Origin: Calliopsis andreniformis
Taxonomy: Eukaryota > Arthropoda > Insecta > Hymenoptera > Andrenidae
Reading direction: 5' to 3'
Assembly (NCBI RefSeq): GCF_051401765.1
Contig: NW_027480423.1
Span: 15,934,001-15,998,000, forward strand
Length of the DNA stretch: 64,000 nt
Part shown: in pieces, positions 1-13,075 of the stretch
Numbering within the stretch: the stretch's first letter is position 1
Layout: every line of letters begins with the position of its first letter
Position numbers and translations under genes: made by a program
The notes under the pieces: model-generated
What the model saw: the letters and a program-made list of their open reading frames with translations, nothing else
What the model was told of the DNA's origin: nothing
The model's database searches: none

Positions 1-155
1 TACTTTCACAATGTTTCCAATTATTCATTTTATACGATGGAAAAACTGTTGTACTTATATTGTATTTTATTCTTATGGCGTTGATTTCTAAGTCCCTAGC
101 TATGCGATCTGGTGGAGCAACGCCCTAGAGTGAAGCCTAGATTGCCCGGAAAGTA
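1..155 (+). repeat. Partial monomer at left window edge (AATGTTTCC type)
   Basis: The first 11 bases of this monomer lie outside the window. It carries distinctive variants: CACAATGTTTCCAATTATTC in place of the usual CACACTGGTTGCAATTATTC, and TATTCTTATGGCG with GCTATGCGATCTGG downstream. The same type recurs near 45,306, 54,766, 57,518 and 59,842, so its closest relatives are at the far end of the window. Confidence 0.9.
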
Positions 156-3100
156 GAAATGACTATAACTTTCACATCGGTAGCAATTATTCGTTTTATA
201 CGATGGAAAAACTATTCTATTTATTTTGTATTTTATGCTTCGGGCGTTGACTCCTAAGGCCCTAACTATTCAATCGGTTGCAGCAACGCCCTAGGGTGGA
301 TCCTAGGTTGCCCGGAAAGTAGAAATGACTATAACTTTCACACTGGTTGCAATTATTCGTTTTATACGATGGAAAAGCTGTTGTATTTATACCGTATTTT
401 ATGCTTCTGGCGTTGACTTCTTATGCCCTAACTATTCCATCTGGTGGAACAACACCCTAGGGTGATGCCTAGGTTGCCTGGAACGTAGAAATGTCCATAA
501 GTTTCACACCGGTAGCAATTATTCGTTTTATACGATGGAAAAACTGTTGTATTTATATTGCATTTTATGCTTCGTGCGTTGACTTGTAAGGCCCTAACTA
601 TTCAATCTGTTGGAGCAACGCCCTTGGGTGAAGCCTAGGTTTCCAGGAACTTAGAAATGACCATAACTTTCACATCGGTAGCAATTATTCGTTTTATACG
701 ATGGTAAAACTGTTGTATTTATTTTGTATTTGGTGCTTCTGGCGTTGACTTCTTAGGCCTTAACTATTCGATCTGGTGGAGCAGAGCCATAGAGTGAAGC
801 CTAGGGTGTCCGGAAAGTAGAAATGAACATTATTTTCACACTGGTTGCAATAATTCGTTTTATACGATGGAAAAACTGTTGTATTTATTATGTATTTTAT
901 GCTTCTGACGTTGTATTTTAAGGCCGCAGCTATTCGATGTGGTGGAGCAACGCCCTAGAGTGAAGCCTAGGTTGCCCGGAACCTAGAAATGACCATTACT
1001 TTCACACTGGTTGCAATTATTCGTTTTATACGATGGAAAAGCTGTTGCATTTATTTTGTATTTTATGCTTCGGGCGTTGACGTCTAAGGCCCTAACTATT
1101 CAATCGGTTGCAGCAACGCCCTAGGGTGGATCCTAGGTTGCCCGGAAAGTAGAAATGCCCATAACCTTCATACTGGTTGCAATTATTCGTTTTATACGAT
1201 GGAAAAACTGTTGTATTGATATTGTATTTTATGCTTCTGGCGTTGACTTCTAAGGCACTAACTATTCGATCTGGTGGAGCAACGCCCTAGAGTAATGCCG
1301 AGGTTGCCCGGAACGTAGAAATGACCATCACTTTCAAAGTGGATGCAATTATTCCGGTTATATGATGGAAAGACTGTTGTATTTTTATTGCATTTTATGC
1401 TTCGGGCATTGACTTCTAAGGCCCTAACTATTCAATCTGTTGGAGCAACGACCTAGGGTGTAGCCTATGTTGCCCGGAACGTAGAAATGACCACAACTTT
1501 TATACTGGTTGCAATTACTCGTTTTATATGATGGAAAAACTGTTGTATTTATATTGTATTTTATGCTCCTGGCGTTCACTTCTTAGGCCCTAACTATTCG
1601 ATCTGGTGGAACAACGCCCTAGGGTGAAGCGTAGGTTGCCCGGAACGTAGAAATGACCATAACTTTCACATCGGTAGCAATTATTCGTTTTATACGATGG
1701 AAAAACTGTTCTATTTGTTTTGTATTTTATGCTTCGGGCGTTGACTTCTAAGGCCCTAACTATTCAATCGGTTACAGCAACGCCCTAGGGTGGATCCTAG
1801 GTTGCCCGGAAAGTAGAAGTGACCATAACTTTCTTACTGGTTGCAATTATTCGTTTTATACGATGGAAAAACTGTTGTATTGATATTGTGTTTTATGCTT
1901 CTGGCGTTGACTTCTAAGGCACTAACTATTCGATCTGGTGGAGCAACGCCCTAGAGTGAAGCCGAGGTTGCCCGGAACGTGGAAATGAACATCACTTTCA
2001 AACTGGTTGCAATTATTCCGGTTATATGATGGAAAGACTGTTGTATTTTTATTGCATTTTATGCTTCGGGCATTGAGTTCTAAGGCCCTAACTATTCAAT
2101 CTGTTGGAGCAACGCCCTGGGGTGTAGCCTAGGTTGCCCGGAAAGTAGAAATGACCACAACTTTCATACTGGTTGCAATTACTCGTTTTATATGATGGAA
2201 CAACTGTTGTATTTATATTGTATTTTATGCTTCTGGCGTACACTTCTTAGGCCCTAACTATTCTATCTGGTGGAACAACGCCCTAGGGTGAAGCCTAGGT
2301 TGCCCGGAATGTAGAAATGACCATAACTTTTACACTGGTAGCAATTATTCGTTTTATACAATGGAAAAACTGTTCTATTTATTTTGTATTTTATGCTTCG
2401 GGCGTTGACTTCTAAGGCCCTAACTGTTGGATCTGGTGGAGCAACGCCCTAGAGTGAAGCCTAGGTTGCCCGGAACGTAGAAATGACCATAACATTCACA
2501 CTGATTGCTATTATTCGTTCTATACGATGGAAAAACTGTTATATTTATTTTGTATCTTATGCTTCTGGCGGTGACTTCTTAGGCCCTAGCAATTCGATCT
2601 GGTGGAACAACGCCCTAGAGTGAAGCCTAGGTTGCCTGGAACGTACAAATGACAATCACCTTCACACGGGTTGCAATTGTTCCTGTTATAGTGTGGAAAG
2701 ACTGTTGTATTTTTATTGTATTTTATGCTTCGGGCGTTGACTTCTAAGGCCCTAACTATTCGATCTGGTGGAGCAACGCCATAGAGTGAAGCCCAGGTTG
2801 CCCGGAACGTAGAAATGACCAGAACTTTCTCACTGGTTGCTATTATTAGTTTTATACGATGGCAAAACTGTTATATTTATATTGTATTTTATTCTTCTGG
2901 CGTTCACTTCTTAGGCCCTAACTATTCGATCTGGTGGAACAACGCCCTAGGGTGAAGCGTAGGTTGCCCGGAACGTAGAAATGACCATAACTTTTACACT
3001 GGTAGCAATTATTCGTTTTATACAATGGAAAAACTGTTCTATTTATTTTGTATTTTATGCTTCGGGCGTTGACTTCTAAGGCCCTAACTGTTGGATCTGG

Positions 3101-4756
3101 TGGAGCAACGCCCTAGAGTGAAGCCTAGGTTGCCCGGAACGTAGAAATGACCATAACATTCACACTGATTGCTATTATTCGTTTTATACGATGGAAAAGC
3201 TGTTGTATTTATATTGTATTTTATGCTTCGGGCGTTGACGTCTAAGGCCCTAACTATTCAATCGGTTGCAGCAACGCCCTAGGGTGGATCCTGGGTTGCC
3301 CGGAAAGTAGAAATGACCATAACCTTCATACTGGTTGCAATTATTCGTTTTATACGATGGAAAAACTGTTGTATTGATATTGTATTTTATGCTACTGGCG
3401 TTGATTTCTAAGGCACTAACTATTCGATCTGGTGGAGCAACGCCCTAGAGTGATGCCGAGGTTGCCCGGAACGTAGAAATGACCATCACTTTCAAACTGG
3501 TTGCAATTATTCCGGTTATATGAAGGAAAGACTGTTGTATTTTTATTGCATTTTATGCTTCGGGCATTGGCTTCTAAGGCCCTAACTATTCAATCTGTTG
3601 GAGCAACGCCCTAGGGTGTAGCCTAGGTTGCCGGAACGTAGAAATGACCACAACTTTTATACTGGTTGCAATTACTGTTTAATATGATGGAAAAACTGTT
3701 GTATTTTTATTGTATTTTATGCTTCGGGCGTTGACTTCTAAGGCCCTAACTATTCGATCTGGTGGAGCAACGCCATAGAGTGAAGCCTAGGTTGCCCGGA
3801 ACGTAGAAATGACCAGAACTTTCTCACTGGTTGCTATTATTAGTTTTATACGATGGAAAAACTGTTATATTTATATTGTATTTTATGCTTCTGGCGTTTA
3901 CTTCTTAGGCCCTATCTATTCGATCTGGTGGAGCAACACCCTACAGTGAAGCCTAGGTTGCCCGGAACGTAGATATGACCATAACCTTCACACAGGTTGC
4001 AATTATTCGTTTTCTACGATGGAAAAGCTGTTGAATTTAAATTGTATTTCATCCTTCCGGTGTTGACTTCTTAGACCCTAACTCTTCGATCTGGTGGAGC
4101 AGCGCTTCAGAGATAAGTCTAGGATGCCCGAAACGTCGAAATGATCGTTACTTTCGCACTGGTTGCAATTAGTCATGCTATACAATGGAAAAATTGTTGT
4201 ATTTATACTGTATTTTATGCTTCTGTCGTTGACTTCTAAGGCCGCAGCTATTCGATTTGGTGGAGCAACGCCCTAGAGTGAAGCCTAGGTTTCCCGGAAC
4301 GTAGAAATGCCCATTACTTTCACACTGGTTGCAATTATTAGTTTTATACGATGGAAAAACTGTTCTATTTATTTTGTATTTTATGCTTCGGGCGTTGACT
4401 TCTAAGGCCCTAACTATTCAATCTGTTGGAGCAACGCCCTAGCGTGAAGCCTAGGTTGCCCGGAAAGTAGAAATGACCATACCTTTCATACTGGTTGCAA
4501 TTATTTGTTTTTTACGATGGAAAAGCTGTTGTATTTATACCGTATTTTATGTTTCTGGCGTTGACTTCTTATGCCCTAACTATTCCATCTGGTGGAACAA
4601 CGCCCTAGGGTGAAGCCTGGGTTTCCCGGAACGTAGAAATGACCATAACTTTCACGCCGGTAGCAATTATTCGTTTTATACGATGGAAAAACTGTTCTAT
4701 TTATTTTGTATTTTATGCTTCGGGCGTTGACTTCTAAGGCCCTAACTATTCAATCT
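156..4756 (+). repeat. Irregular satellite segment with 4-monomer (664 bp) periodicity
   Basis: About 28 monomers of mixed types. Matching types recur at 664 bp: the monomer at 1,152 matches that at 1,816, the one at 2,314 matches 2,978, and the one at 2,480 matches 3,144. The copies differ at many sites, so this periodicity looks older than the HORs to its right. Two 1-bp losses lie at about 3,631 (CCGG for CCCGG) and about 3,676-3,682. The stretch from about 820 to 4,700 shares monomer order with parts of the later 32-mer. For example, the GATATGACC monomer at 3,972 matches the one at 30,366, an offset of 26,394 bp, which is exactly 159 units. Confidence 0.8.
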
Positions 4757-7412
4757 GTTGGAGCAACGCCCTAGGGTGAAGCCTAGGTTGCCCGGAAAGT
4801 AGAAATAACCACAACTTTCACACTGGTAGCAATTATTCGTTTTATACGATGGAAAAACTGTTCTATTTATTTTGTATTTTATGCTTCGGGCGTTGACTTC
4901 TAAGGCCCTAACTATTCAATCTGTTGGAGCAACGCCCTAGGGTGAAGCCTAGGTTGCCCGGAAAGTAGAAATAACCACAACTTTCACACTGGTAGCAATT
5001 ATTCTTTTTATAGAATGGAAAAACTGTTCTATTTATTTTGTAGTTTATGCTTCGGGCGTTGACTTCTAAGGCCCTAACTATTCGATCTGGTGGTGCAACG
5101 CCCTGGAGTGAGGCCTAGGTTGCCCGGAACGTAGAAATGACCATAATTTTCACACTGGATGCAATTACTCTTTTTATACAATGGAAAAACTGTTGTATCT
5201 ATATTGTATTTTATGCTTCTGGCGTTGACTTCTAAGGCCGTAGCTATTCGATGTGGTGGAGCAACGCCCTAGATTGAAGCCTAGGTTGACGGGAACGTAG
5301 ACATGACCATATCATTCAAACTGGTTGCAATTATTCCTGTTATACGATGGAACAGCTGTTGCATTCATATCGTATTTTATGTCTCTGGCGTTGACTTCTT
5401 AGGACCTAACTATTCTATCTGGTGGAGCAATGCCATAGAGTGAAACGTAGGTTGCCCAGAACGTAGAAATGACCATTCGTTTCACACTGGTTGCAATTAT
5501 TCCTCTTATACGATGGTAAAACTGTTGTATTTTTATTGTATTTTATGCTTCTGGCGTTGAATGCTAAGTCCATAGCTATTCGATCTGGTGGAGCAACGCC
5601 CTAGAGTGAAGCCTAGGTTGCCCGGAACGTAGAAATGACCATAACTTTCACACTGGTTGCAATTATTCGTTTTATACGACGGAAAAGCTGTGGTATTTAT
5701 ATCGTATTTTATGCTTCGGGCATTGACTTCTAAGGCCCTAACTATTCGATCTGGTTTAGCAACACGCTAGGGTGTAGCCAAGCTGGCTCGGAACGTAGGA
5801 CATACCATTACCTTCACACTGGTTGCAATTATTCCTGTTATACGATGGATAAATTGTTGCATCTTTATTGTATGTTATGCTTCTGGCGTTGACTTCTAAG
5901 TCCCTAACTATTCGATCTGTTGGAGCAACGCACTAGAGTGAAGCCTAGGTTGCTCGGAATGTAGAAATGTCCATAACTTTCACACTGGTTGCAATTATAC
6001 GTTTTATACGATGGAAAAGCTGTTGTATTTTTATTGCATTTTATGCTTCGGGCGTTGACTTCTAAGGCCCTAACTATTCAACCTGTTGGGCCAACGCCCT
6101 AGCGAGAATCCTAGGTTGCCCGGAACGTAGAAATGACCATAACTTTCACATCGGTAGCAATTATTCGTTTTATACGATGGAAAAACTGTTCTATTTATTT
6201 TGTATTTTCTGCTTCGGGCGTTGACTTCTAAGGCCCTAACTATTCAATCGGTTGCAGCAACGCCCTAGGATGGATCCTAGGTTGCCCGGAAAGTAGAAAT
6301 GACCATAACTTTCATACTGGTTGCAATTATTCGTTTTATACAATGGAAAACCTGTTGTATTTATATTGTATTTTATGCTTGTGGGGTTGACTTCTTAGGC
6401 CCTATCTATTCGATCTGGTGGAAGGACGCCCTAGAGTGAAGCCTAGGTTGCTCAGAACGTAGAAATGACCATCACTTTCACACTGGTTGCAATTATTCCT
6501 GTTATACGAAGGAAAAACTCTTGTATATTTATTGTATTTTATGCTTCGGGCGTTGACTTCCATGGCCCTACCTATTCGATTTGGTGGAGCAACACCCTAC
6601 AGTGAAGCCTAGGTTGTCAGAAACGTAGAAATGAACATAACTTTCACACTGGTAGCAATTATTCGTTTTATACAATGGAAAAACTGTTCTACTTATTTTG
6701 TATTTTATGCTTCTGGCGTTGACTTCTTAGGCCCTAACTACTCGATCTGGTGGAGTAATGCCTCACAGTTAAGTCTAGGATGCCCGAAACGCCGAAATGA
6801 TCTTTACTTTCACACTGGTAGCAATTATTCATGCTATACGATGGAAAAAATGTTGCATTCTTGTTATATTTTCTGTTTCTGGCTTCGACTTCTAAGGTCC
6901 TAGGTATTCGATCTGGTGGGGCAACGTCCTAGAGTGAAGCCTATGTTGCGCGGAACGTAGAAATGTCCATAACTTTCACACTGGATGCAATTACTCTTTT
7001 TATACAATGGAAAAACTGTTGTATCTATATTGTATTTTATGCTTCTGGCGTTGACTTCTAAGGCCGTAGCTATTCGATGTGGTGGAGCAACGCCCTAGAT
7101 TGAAGCCTAGGTTGACGGGAACGTAGAAATGACCAAATCATTCAAACTGGTTGCAATTATTCCTGTTATACGATGGAACAGCTGTTGCATTCATATCGTA
7201 TTTTATGTCTCTGGCGTTGACTTCTTAGGCCCTAACTATTCTATCTGGTGGAGCAATGCCATAGGGTGAAACGTAGGTTGCCCAGAACGTAGAAATGACC
7301 ATTCCTTTCACACTGGTTGCAATTATTCCTCTTATACGATGGTAAAACTGTTGTATTTTTATTGTATTTTATGCTTCTGGCGTTGAATGCTAAGTCCACA
7401 GCTATTCGATCT
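4757..7412 (+). repeat. 16-mer HOR, copy 1 (2,656 bp)
   Basis: Sixteen monomers that recur in the same order 2,656 bp downstream (16 x 166). Diagnostic variants shared by both copies include GAAATAACC at about 4,802 and 7,458, TTTTTATAGAATGG in the next monomer, GGTTGACGGGAACG, GTTGAATGCTAAGTCC, and the TTAAGTCTAGGATGCCCG monomer near 6,770 and 9,426. The boundary with copy 2 is a hybrid monomer around 7,404-7,420. There TTCGATCTG, typical of the end of the block, joins TTGGAGCAACGCCCTAGGG, typical of its start, as expected from unequal crossing over between paralogous monomers. The limits are good to a few tens of bases. Confidence 0.88.
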
Positions 7413-10068
7413 GTTGGAGCAACGCCCTAGGGTGAAGCCTAGGTTGCCCGGAAAGTAGAAATAACCACAACTTTCACACTGGTAGCAATTATTCGTTTTA
7501 TACGATGGAAAAACTGTTCTATTTATTTTGTATTTTATGCTTCGGGCGTTGACTTCTAAGGCCCTAACTATTCAATCTGTTGGAGCAACGCCCTAGGGTG
7601 AAGCCTAGGTTGCCCGGAAAGTAGAAATAACCACAACTTTCACACTGGTAGCAATTATTCTTTTTATAGAATGGAAAAACTGTTCTATTTATTTTGTAGT
7701 TTATGCTTCGGGCGTTGACTTCTAAGGCCCTAACTATTCGATCTGGTGGTGCAACGCCCTGGAGTGAGGCCTAGGTTGCCCGGAACGTAGAAATGACCAT
7801 AATTTTCACACTGGATGCAATTACTCTTTTTATACAATGGAAAAACTGTTGTATCTATATTGTATTTTATGCTTCTGGCGTTGACTTCTAAGGCCGTAGC
7901 TATTCGATGTGGTGGAGCAACGCCCTAGATTGAAGCCTAGGTTGACGGGAACGTAGACATGACCATATCATTCAAACTGGTTGCAATTATTCCTGTTATA
8001 CGATGGAACAGCTGTTGCATTCATATCGTATTTTATGTCTCTGGCGTTGACTTCTTAGGACCTAACTATTCTATCTGGTGGAGCAATGCCATAGAGTGAA
8101 ACGTAGGTTGCCCAGAACGTAGAAATGACCATTCGTTTCACACTGGTTGCAATTATTCCTCTTATACGATGGTAAAACTGTTGTATTTTTATTGTATTTT
8201 ATGCTTCTGGCGTTGAATGCTAAGTCCATAGCTATTCGATCTGGTGGAGCAACGCCCTAGAGTGAAGCCTAGGTTGCCCGGAACGTAGAAATGACCATAA
8301 CTTTCACACTGGTTGCAATTATTCGTTTTATACGACGGAAAAGCTGTGGTATTTATATCGTATTTTATGCTTCGGGCATTGACTTCTAAGGCCCTAACTA
8401 TTCGATCTGGTTTAGCAACACGCTAGGGTGTAGCCAAGCTGGCTCGGAACGTAGGACATACCATTACCTTCACACTGGTTGCAATTATTCCTGTTATACG
8501 ATGGATAAATTGTTGCATCTTTATTGTATTTTATGCTTCTGGCGTTGACTTCTAAGTCCCTAACTATTCGATCTGGTGGAGCAACGCACTAGAGTGAAGC
8601 CTAGGTTGCTCGGAATGTAGAAATGTCCATAACTTTCACACTGGTTGCAATTATACGTTTTATACGATGGAAAAGCTGTTGTATTTTTATTGCATTTTAT
8701 GCTTCGGGCGTTGACTTCTAAGGCCCTAACTATTCAACCTGTTGGGCCAACGCCCTAGCGAGAAGCCTAGGTTGCCCGGAACGTAGAAATGACCATAACT
8801 TTCACATCGGTAGCAATTATTCGTTTTATACGATGGAAAAACTGTTCTATTTATTTTGTATTTTCTGCTTCGGGCGTTGACTTCTAAGGCCCTAACTATT
8901 CAATCGGTTGCAGCAACGCCCTAGGATGGATCCTAGGTTGCCCGGAAAGTAGAAATGACCATAACTTTCATACTGGTTGCAATTATTCGTTTTATACAAT
9001 GGAAAACCTGTTGTATTTATATTGTATTTTATGCTTGTGGGGTTGACTTCTTAGGCCCTATCTATTCGATCTGGTGGAAGGACGCCCTAGAGTGAAGCCT
9101 AGGTTGCTCAGAACGTAGAAATGACCATCACTTTCACACTGGTTGCAATTATTCCTGTTATACGAAGGAAAAACTCTTGTATATTTATTGTATTTTATGC
9201 TTCGGGCGTTGACTTCCATGGCCCTACCTATTCGATTTGGTGGAGCAACACCCTACAGTGAAGCCTAGGTTGTCAGAAACGTAGAAATGAACATAACTTT
9301 CACACTGGTAGCAATTATTCGTTTTATACAATGGAAAAACTGTTCTACTTATTTTGTATTTTATGCTTCTGGCGTTGACTTCTTAGGCCCTAACTACTCG
9401 ATCTGGTGGAGTAATGCCTCACAGTTAAGTCTAGGATGCCCGAAACGCCGAAATGATCTTTACTTTCACACTGGTAGCAATTATTCATGCTATACGATGG
9501 AAAAAATGTTGCATTCTTGTTATATTTTCTGTTTCTGGCTTCGACTTCTAAGGTCCTAGGTATTCGATCTGGTGGGGCAACGTCCTAGAGTGAAGCCTAT
9601 GTTGCGCGGAACGTAGAAATGTCCATAACTTTCACACTGGATGCAATTACTCTTTTTATACAATGGAAAAACTGTTGTATCTATATTGTATTTTATGCTT
9701 CTGGCGTTGACTTCTAAGGCCGTAGCTATTCGATGTGGTGGAGCAACGCCCTAGATTGAAGCCTAGGTTGACGGGAACGTAGAAATGACCAAATCATTCA
9801 AACTGGTTGCAATTATTCCTGTTATACGATGGAACAGCTGTTGCATTCATATCGTATTTTATGTCTCTGGCGTTGACTTCTTAGGCCCTAACTATTCTAT
9901 CTGGTGGAGCAATGCCATAGGGTGAAACGTAGGTTGCCCAGAACGTAGAAATGACCATTCCTTTCACACTGGTTGCAATTATTCCTCTTATACGATGGTA
10001 AAACTGTTGTATTTTTATTGTATTTTATGCTTCTGGCGTTGAATGCTAAGTCCACAGCTATTCGATCT
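7413..10068 (+). repeat. 16-mer HOR, copy 2 (2,656 bp)
   Basis: Second tandem copy of the 16-monomer block. It follows copy 1 monomer by monomer with few differences, for example GTATGTTATGC near 5,871 versus GTATTTTATGC near 8,527. The copies part company at about 10,070, where this copy reads GGTGGAGCAACGCCCCAGAG while copy 1 re-enters the block start. A third, partial version occurs at about 12,060-12,760. Confidence 0.88.
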
Positions 10069-13000
10069 GGTGGAGCAACGCCCCAGAGTGAAGCCTAGGT
10101 TGCCCGGAACGTAGAAATGACCATAACTTTCACACTGGTTGCAATTATTCGTTTTATACGACGGAAAAGCTGTGGTATTTATATCGTATTTTATGCTTCG
10201 GGCATTGACTTCTAAGGCCCTAACTATTCGATCTGGTTTAGCAACACCCTAGGGTGTAGCCAAGCTGGCTCGGAACGTAGGACATACCATTACCTTCACA
10301 CTGGTTGCAATTATTCCTGTTATACGATGGAAAAACTGTTGCATCTTTATTGTATTTTATGCTTCTGGCGTTGACTTCTAAGTCCCTAACTATTCGATCT
10401 GGTGGAGCAACGCACTAGAGTGAAGCCTAGGTTGCTCGGAATGTAGAAATGTCCATAACTTTCACACTGGTTGCAATTATACGTTTTATACGATGGAAAA
10501 GCTGTTGTATTTTTATTGCATTTTATGCTTCGGGCGTTGACTTCTAAGGCCCTAACTATTCAACCTGTTGGGCCAACGCCCTAGCGAGAAGCCTAGGTTG
10601 CCCGGAAAGTAGAAATGACCATAACTTTCGTACTGGTCGCAATTATTCGTTTTATAGGATGGAAAAGCTGTTGTATTTATTTTGTATTTTATGCTTCGGG
10701 CATTGACTTCTAAGGCCCTAACTATTCGATCTGGTTTAGCAACACCCTAGGGTGTAGCCAAGCTGGCTCGGAACGTAGGACATACCATTACCTTCACACT
10801 GGTTGCAATTATTCGTTTTATACGATGGAAAAACTGTTGTATTTATATTGTATTTTATGCTTGTGGCGCTAACTTCTAGGGCACTAACTATTCGATCTGG
10901 TGGAGCAGCGCCCTAGGGTGAAGCCTAGGTTGCCCGGAACGTAGAAATGACCATAACATTCACACCGGTTGCAATTATTCGTTTTATACGATGGAAAAGC
11001 TGTTGTATTAATATTGCATTTTATGCTTCTGGCGTTGACTTCTTAGGACCTAACTACTCGATCTGGTGGAGTAATGCCTCACAGTTAAGTCTAGGATGCC
11101 CGAAACGCCGAAATGATCATTACTTTCACACTGGTAGCAATTATTCATGCTATACGATGGAAAAAATGTTGCATTCTTCTTGTATTTCCTGGTTCTGGCT
11201 TCGACTTCTAAGGTCCTAGCTATTCGATCTGGTGGAGCAACGTCCAAGAGTGAAGCCTAGGTTGCCCGGAACGTAGAAATGTCCAGAACTTTCACACTGG
11301 TTGCTATTATTCGTTTTATACGATTGTAAAGCTGTTGCATCTTTGTTGTATTTTATGCTTCGAGCGTTGACTTCTAAGGCCCTAACTATTCCATCTGGTG
11401 GAACAACGCCCTAGGGTGAAGCCTAGGTTGCCCGGAACGTAGAAATGACCATAACTTTCACATCGGTAGCAATTATTCGTTTTATACGATGGAAAAACTG
11501 TTGTATTGATATTGTAATTTATGCTTCTGGCGTTGCCTTCTGAGGCACTAACTATTAGATCTGGTGGAGCAACGCCCTAGAGTGATGCCGAGGTTGCCCG
11601 GAACGTAGAAATGACCATCACTTTCAAACTGGTTGCAATTATTCCGTTTATATGATGGAAAGACTGTTGTATTTTTATTGGATTTTATGCTTCGGGCATT
11701 GACTTCTAAGGCACTAACTATGAAATCTGTTGTAGCAACGCCCTAGGGTGTAGCCTTGATTGCCCGGAAAGTAGAAATGTCCACAACTTTCATACAGGTT
11801 GCTATTATTCGTCTTATACGATGGAAAAACTGTTATATTTATATTGTATTTTATGCTTCTGGCGGTGCCTTCTTAGGCCCTAAGTGTTCGATCTGGTGGA
11901 GCAACGCCCTCGGGTGAAGCCTGGGTTTCCCGGAACGTAGAAATGACCATAACTTTCACGCCGGTAGCAATTATTCGTTTTATACGATGGAAAAACTGTT
12001 CTATTTATTTTGTATTTTATGCTTCGGGCGTTGACTTCTAAGGCCCTAACTATTCAATCTGTTGGAGCAACGCCCTAGGGTGAAGCCTAGGTTGCCCGGA
12101 AAGTAGAAATAACCACAACTTTCACACTGGTAGCAATTATTCTTTTTATAGAATGGAAAAACTGTTCTATTTATTTTGTAGTTTACGCTTCGGGCGTTGA
12201 CTTCTAAGGCCCTAACTATTCGATCTGGTGGTGCAACGCCCTGGAGTGAGGCCTAGGTTGCCCGGAACGTCGAAATGACCATAATTTTCACACTGGATGC
12301 AATTACTCTTTTTATACAATGGAAAAACTGTTGTATCTATATTGTATTTTATGCTTCTGGCGTTGACTTCTAAGGCCGTAGCTATTCGATGTGGTGGAGC
12401 AACGCCCTAGATTGAAGCCTAGGTTGACGGGAACGTAGACATGACCATATCATTCAAACTGGTTGCAATTATTCCTGTTATACGATGGAACAGCTGTTGC
12501 ATTCATATCGTATTTTATGTCTCTGGCGTTGACTTCTTAGGCCCTAACTATTCTATCTGGTGGAGCAATGCCATAGAGTGAAACGTAGGTTGCCCAGAAC
12601 GTAGAAATGACCATTCGTTTCACACTGGTTGCAATTATTCCTCTTATACGATGGTAAAACTGTTGTATTTTTATTGTATTTTATGCTTCTGGCGTTGAAT
12701 GCTAAGTCCATAGCTATTCGATCTGGTGGAGCAACGCCCTAGAGTGAAGCCTAGGTTGCCCGGAACGTAGAAATGACCATAATTTTCACACTGGTTACTA
12801 TTATTCGTTTTATACAATGGAAAAACTGTTCTATTTATTTTGTATTTTATGCTTCGGGCATTGACTTCTAAGGCCCTAACTATTCGAACTGGTTTAGCAA
12901 CACCCTAGTGTGTAGCCAAGCTGGCTCGGAACGTAGGATATACCATTACCTTCACACTGGTTGCAATTATTCCTGTTATACGATGGATAAATTGTTGCAT

Positions 13001-13075
13001 CTTTATTGTATTTTATGCTTGTGGCGTTGACTTCTAAGGCTCTATCTATTCGATCTGGTGGAGCAACGCCCCAGA
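10069..13075 (+). repeat. Transitional satellite segment between HOR blocks
   Basis: Mixed monomers and no coding content. From about 10,610 to 11,900 the order matches eight monomers of the 10-mer that is tandemly amplified at 38,504-42,988 (GTACTGGTCGCAATTATTCG type, then GGACATACC type, then AACATTCACACCGG type and onward). From about 12,060 to 12,760 it matches the 16-mer at an offset of 4,482 bp (27 units). About two extra monomers (roughly 12,770-13,075) of the ATAATTTTCACACTGG and GTAGGATATACC types follow before the next duplicate begins. Confidence 0.75.
10756..10768. other. AGCCA-N3-TGGCT dyad in the GGACATACC monomer class
   Basis: The perfect 5-bp inverted repeat AGCCA-AGC-TGGCT replaces the usual AGCCTAGGTTGCC in one monomer class, which also reads GGTTTAGCAACACCCTAG upstream and GGACATACC downstream. 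The spacer varies between copies (AGC here, AGA at about 19,727, ATC near 47,281) while the arms are mostly kept. Broken arms occur near 51,930 (TGGAT) and 55,990 (TTGCT). Confidence 0.75.

Noticed and set aside
6631..6903. Open reading frames of 60-100 codons recurring at HOR intervals on both strands, for example here and at 54,683-54,985 on the minus strand.
   Set aside because: They are by-products of the repeat. The unit is 166 bp, not a multiple of three, so each frame changes at every monomer. The translations are the same satellite read in successive frames, no domain is recognisable, and copies appear or vanish with single variants.
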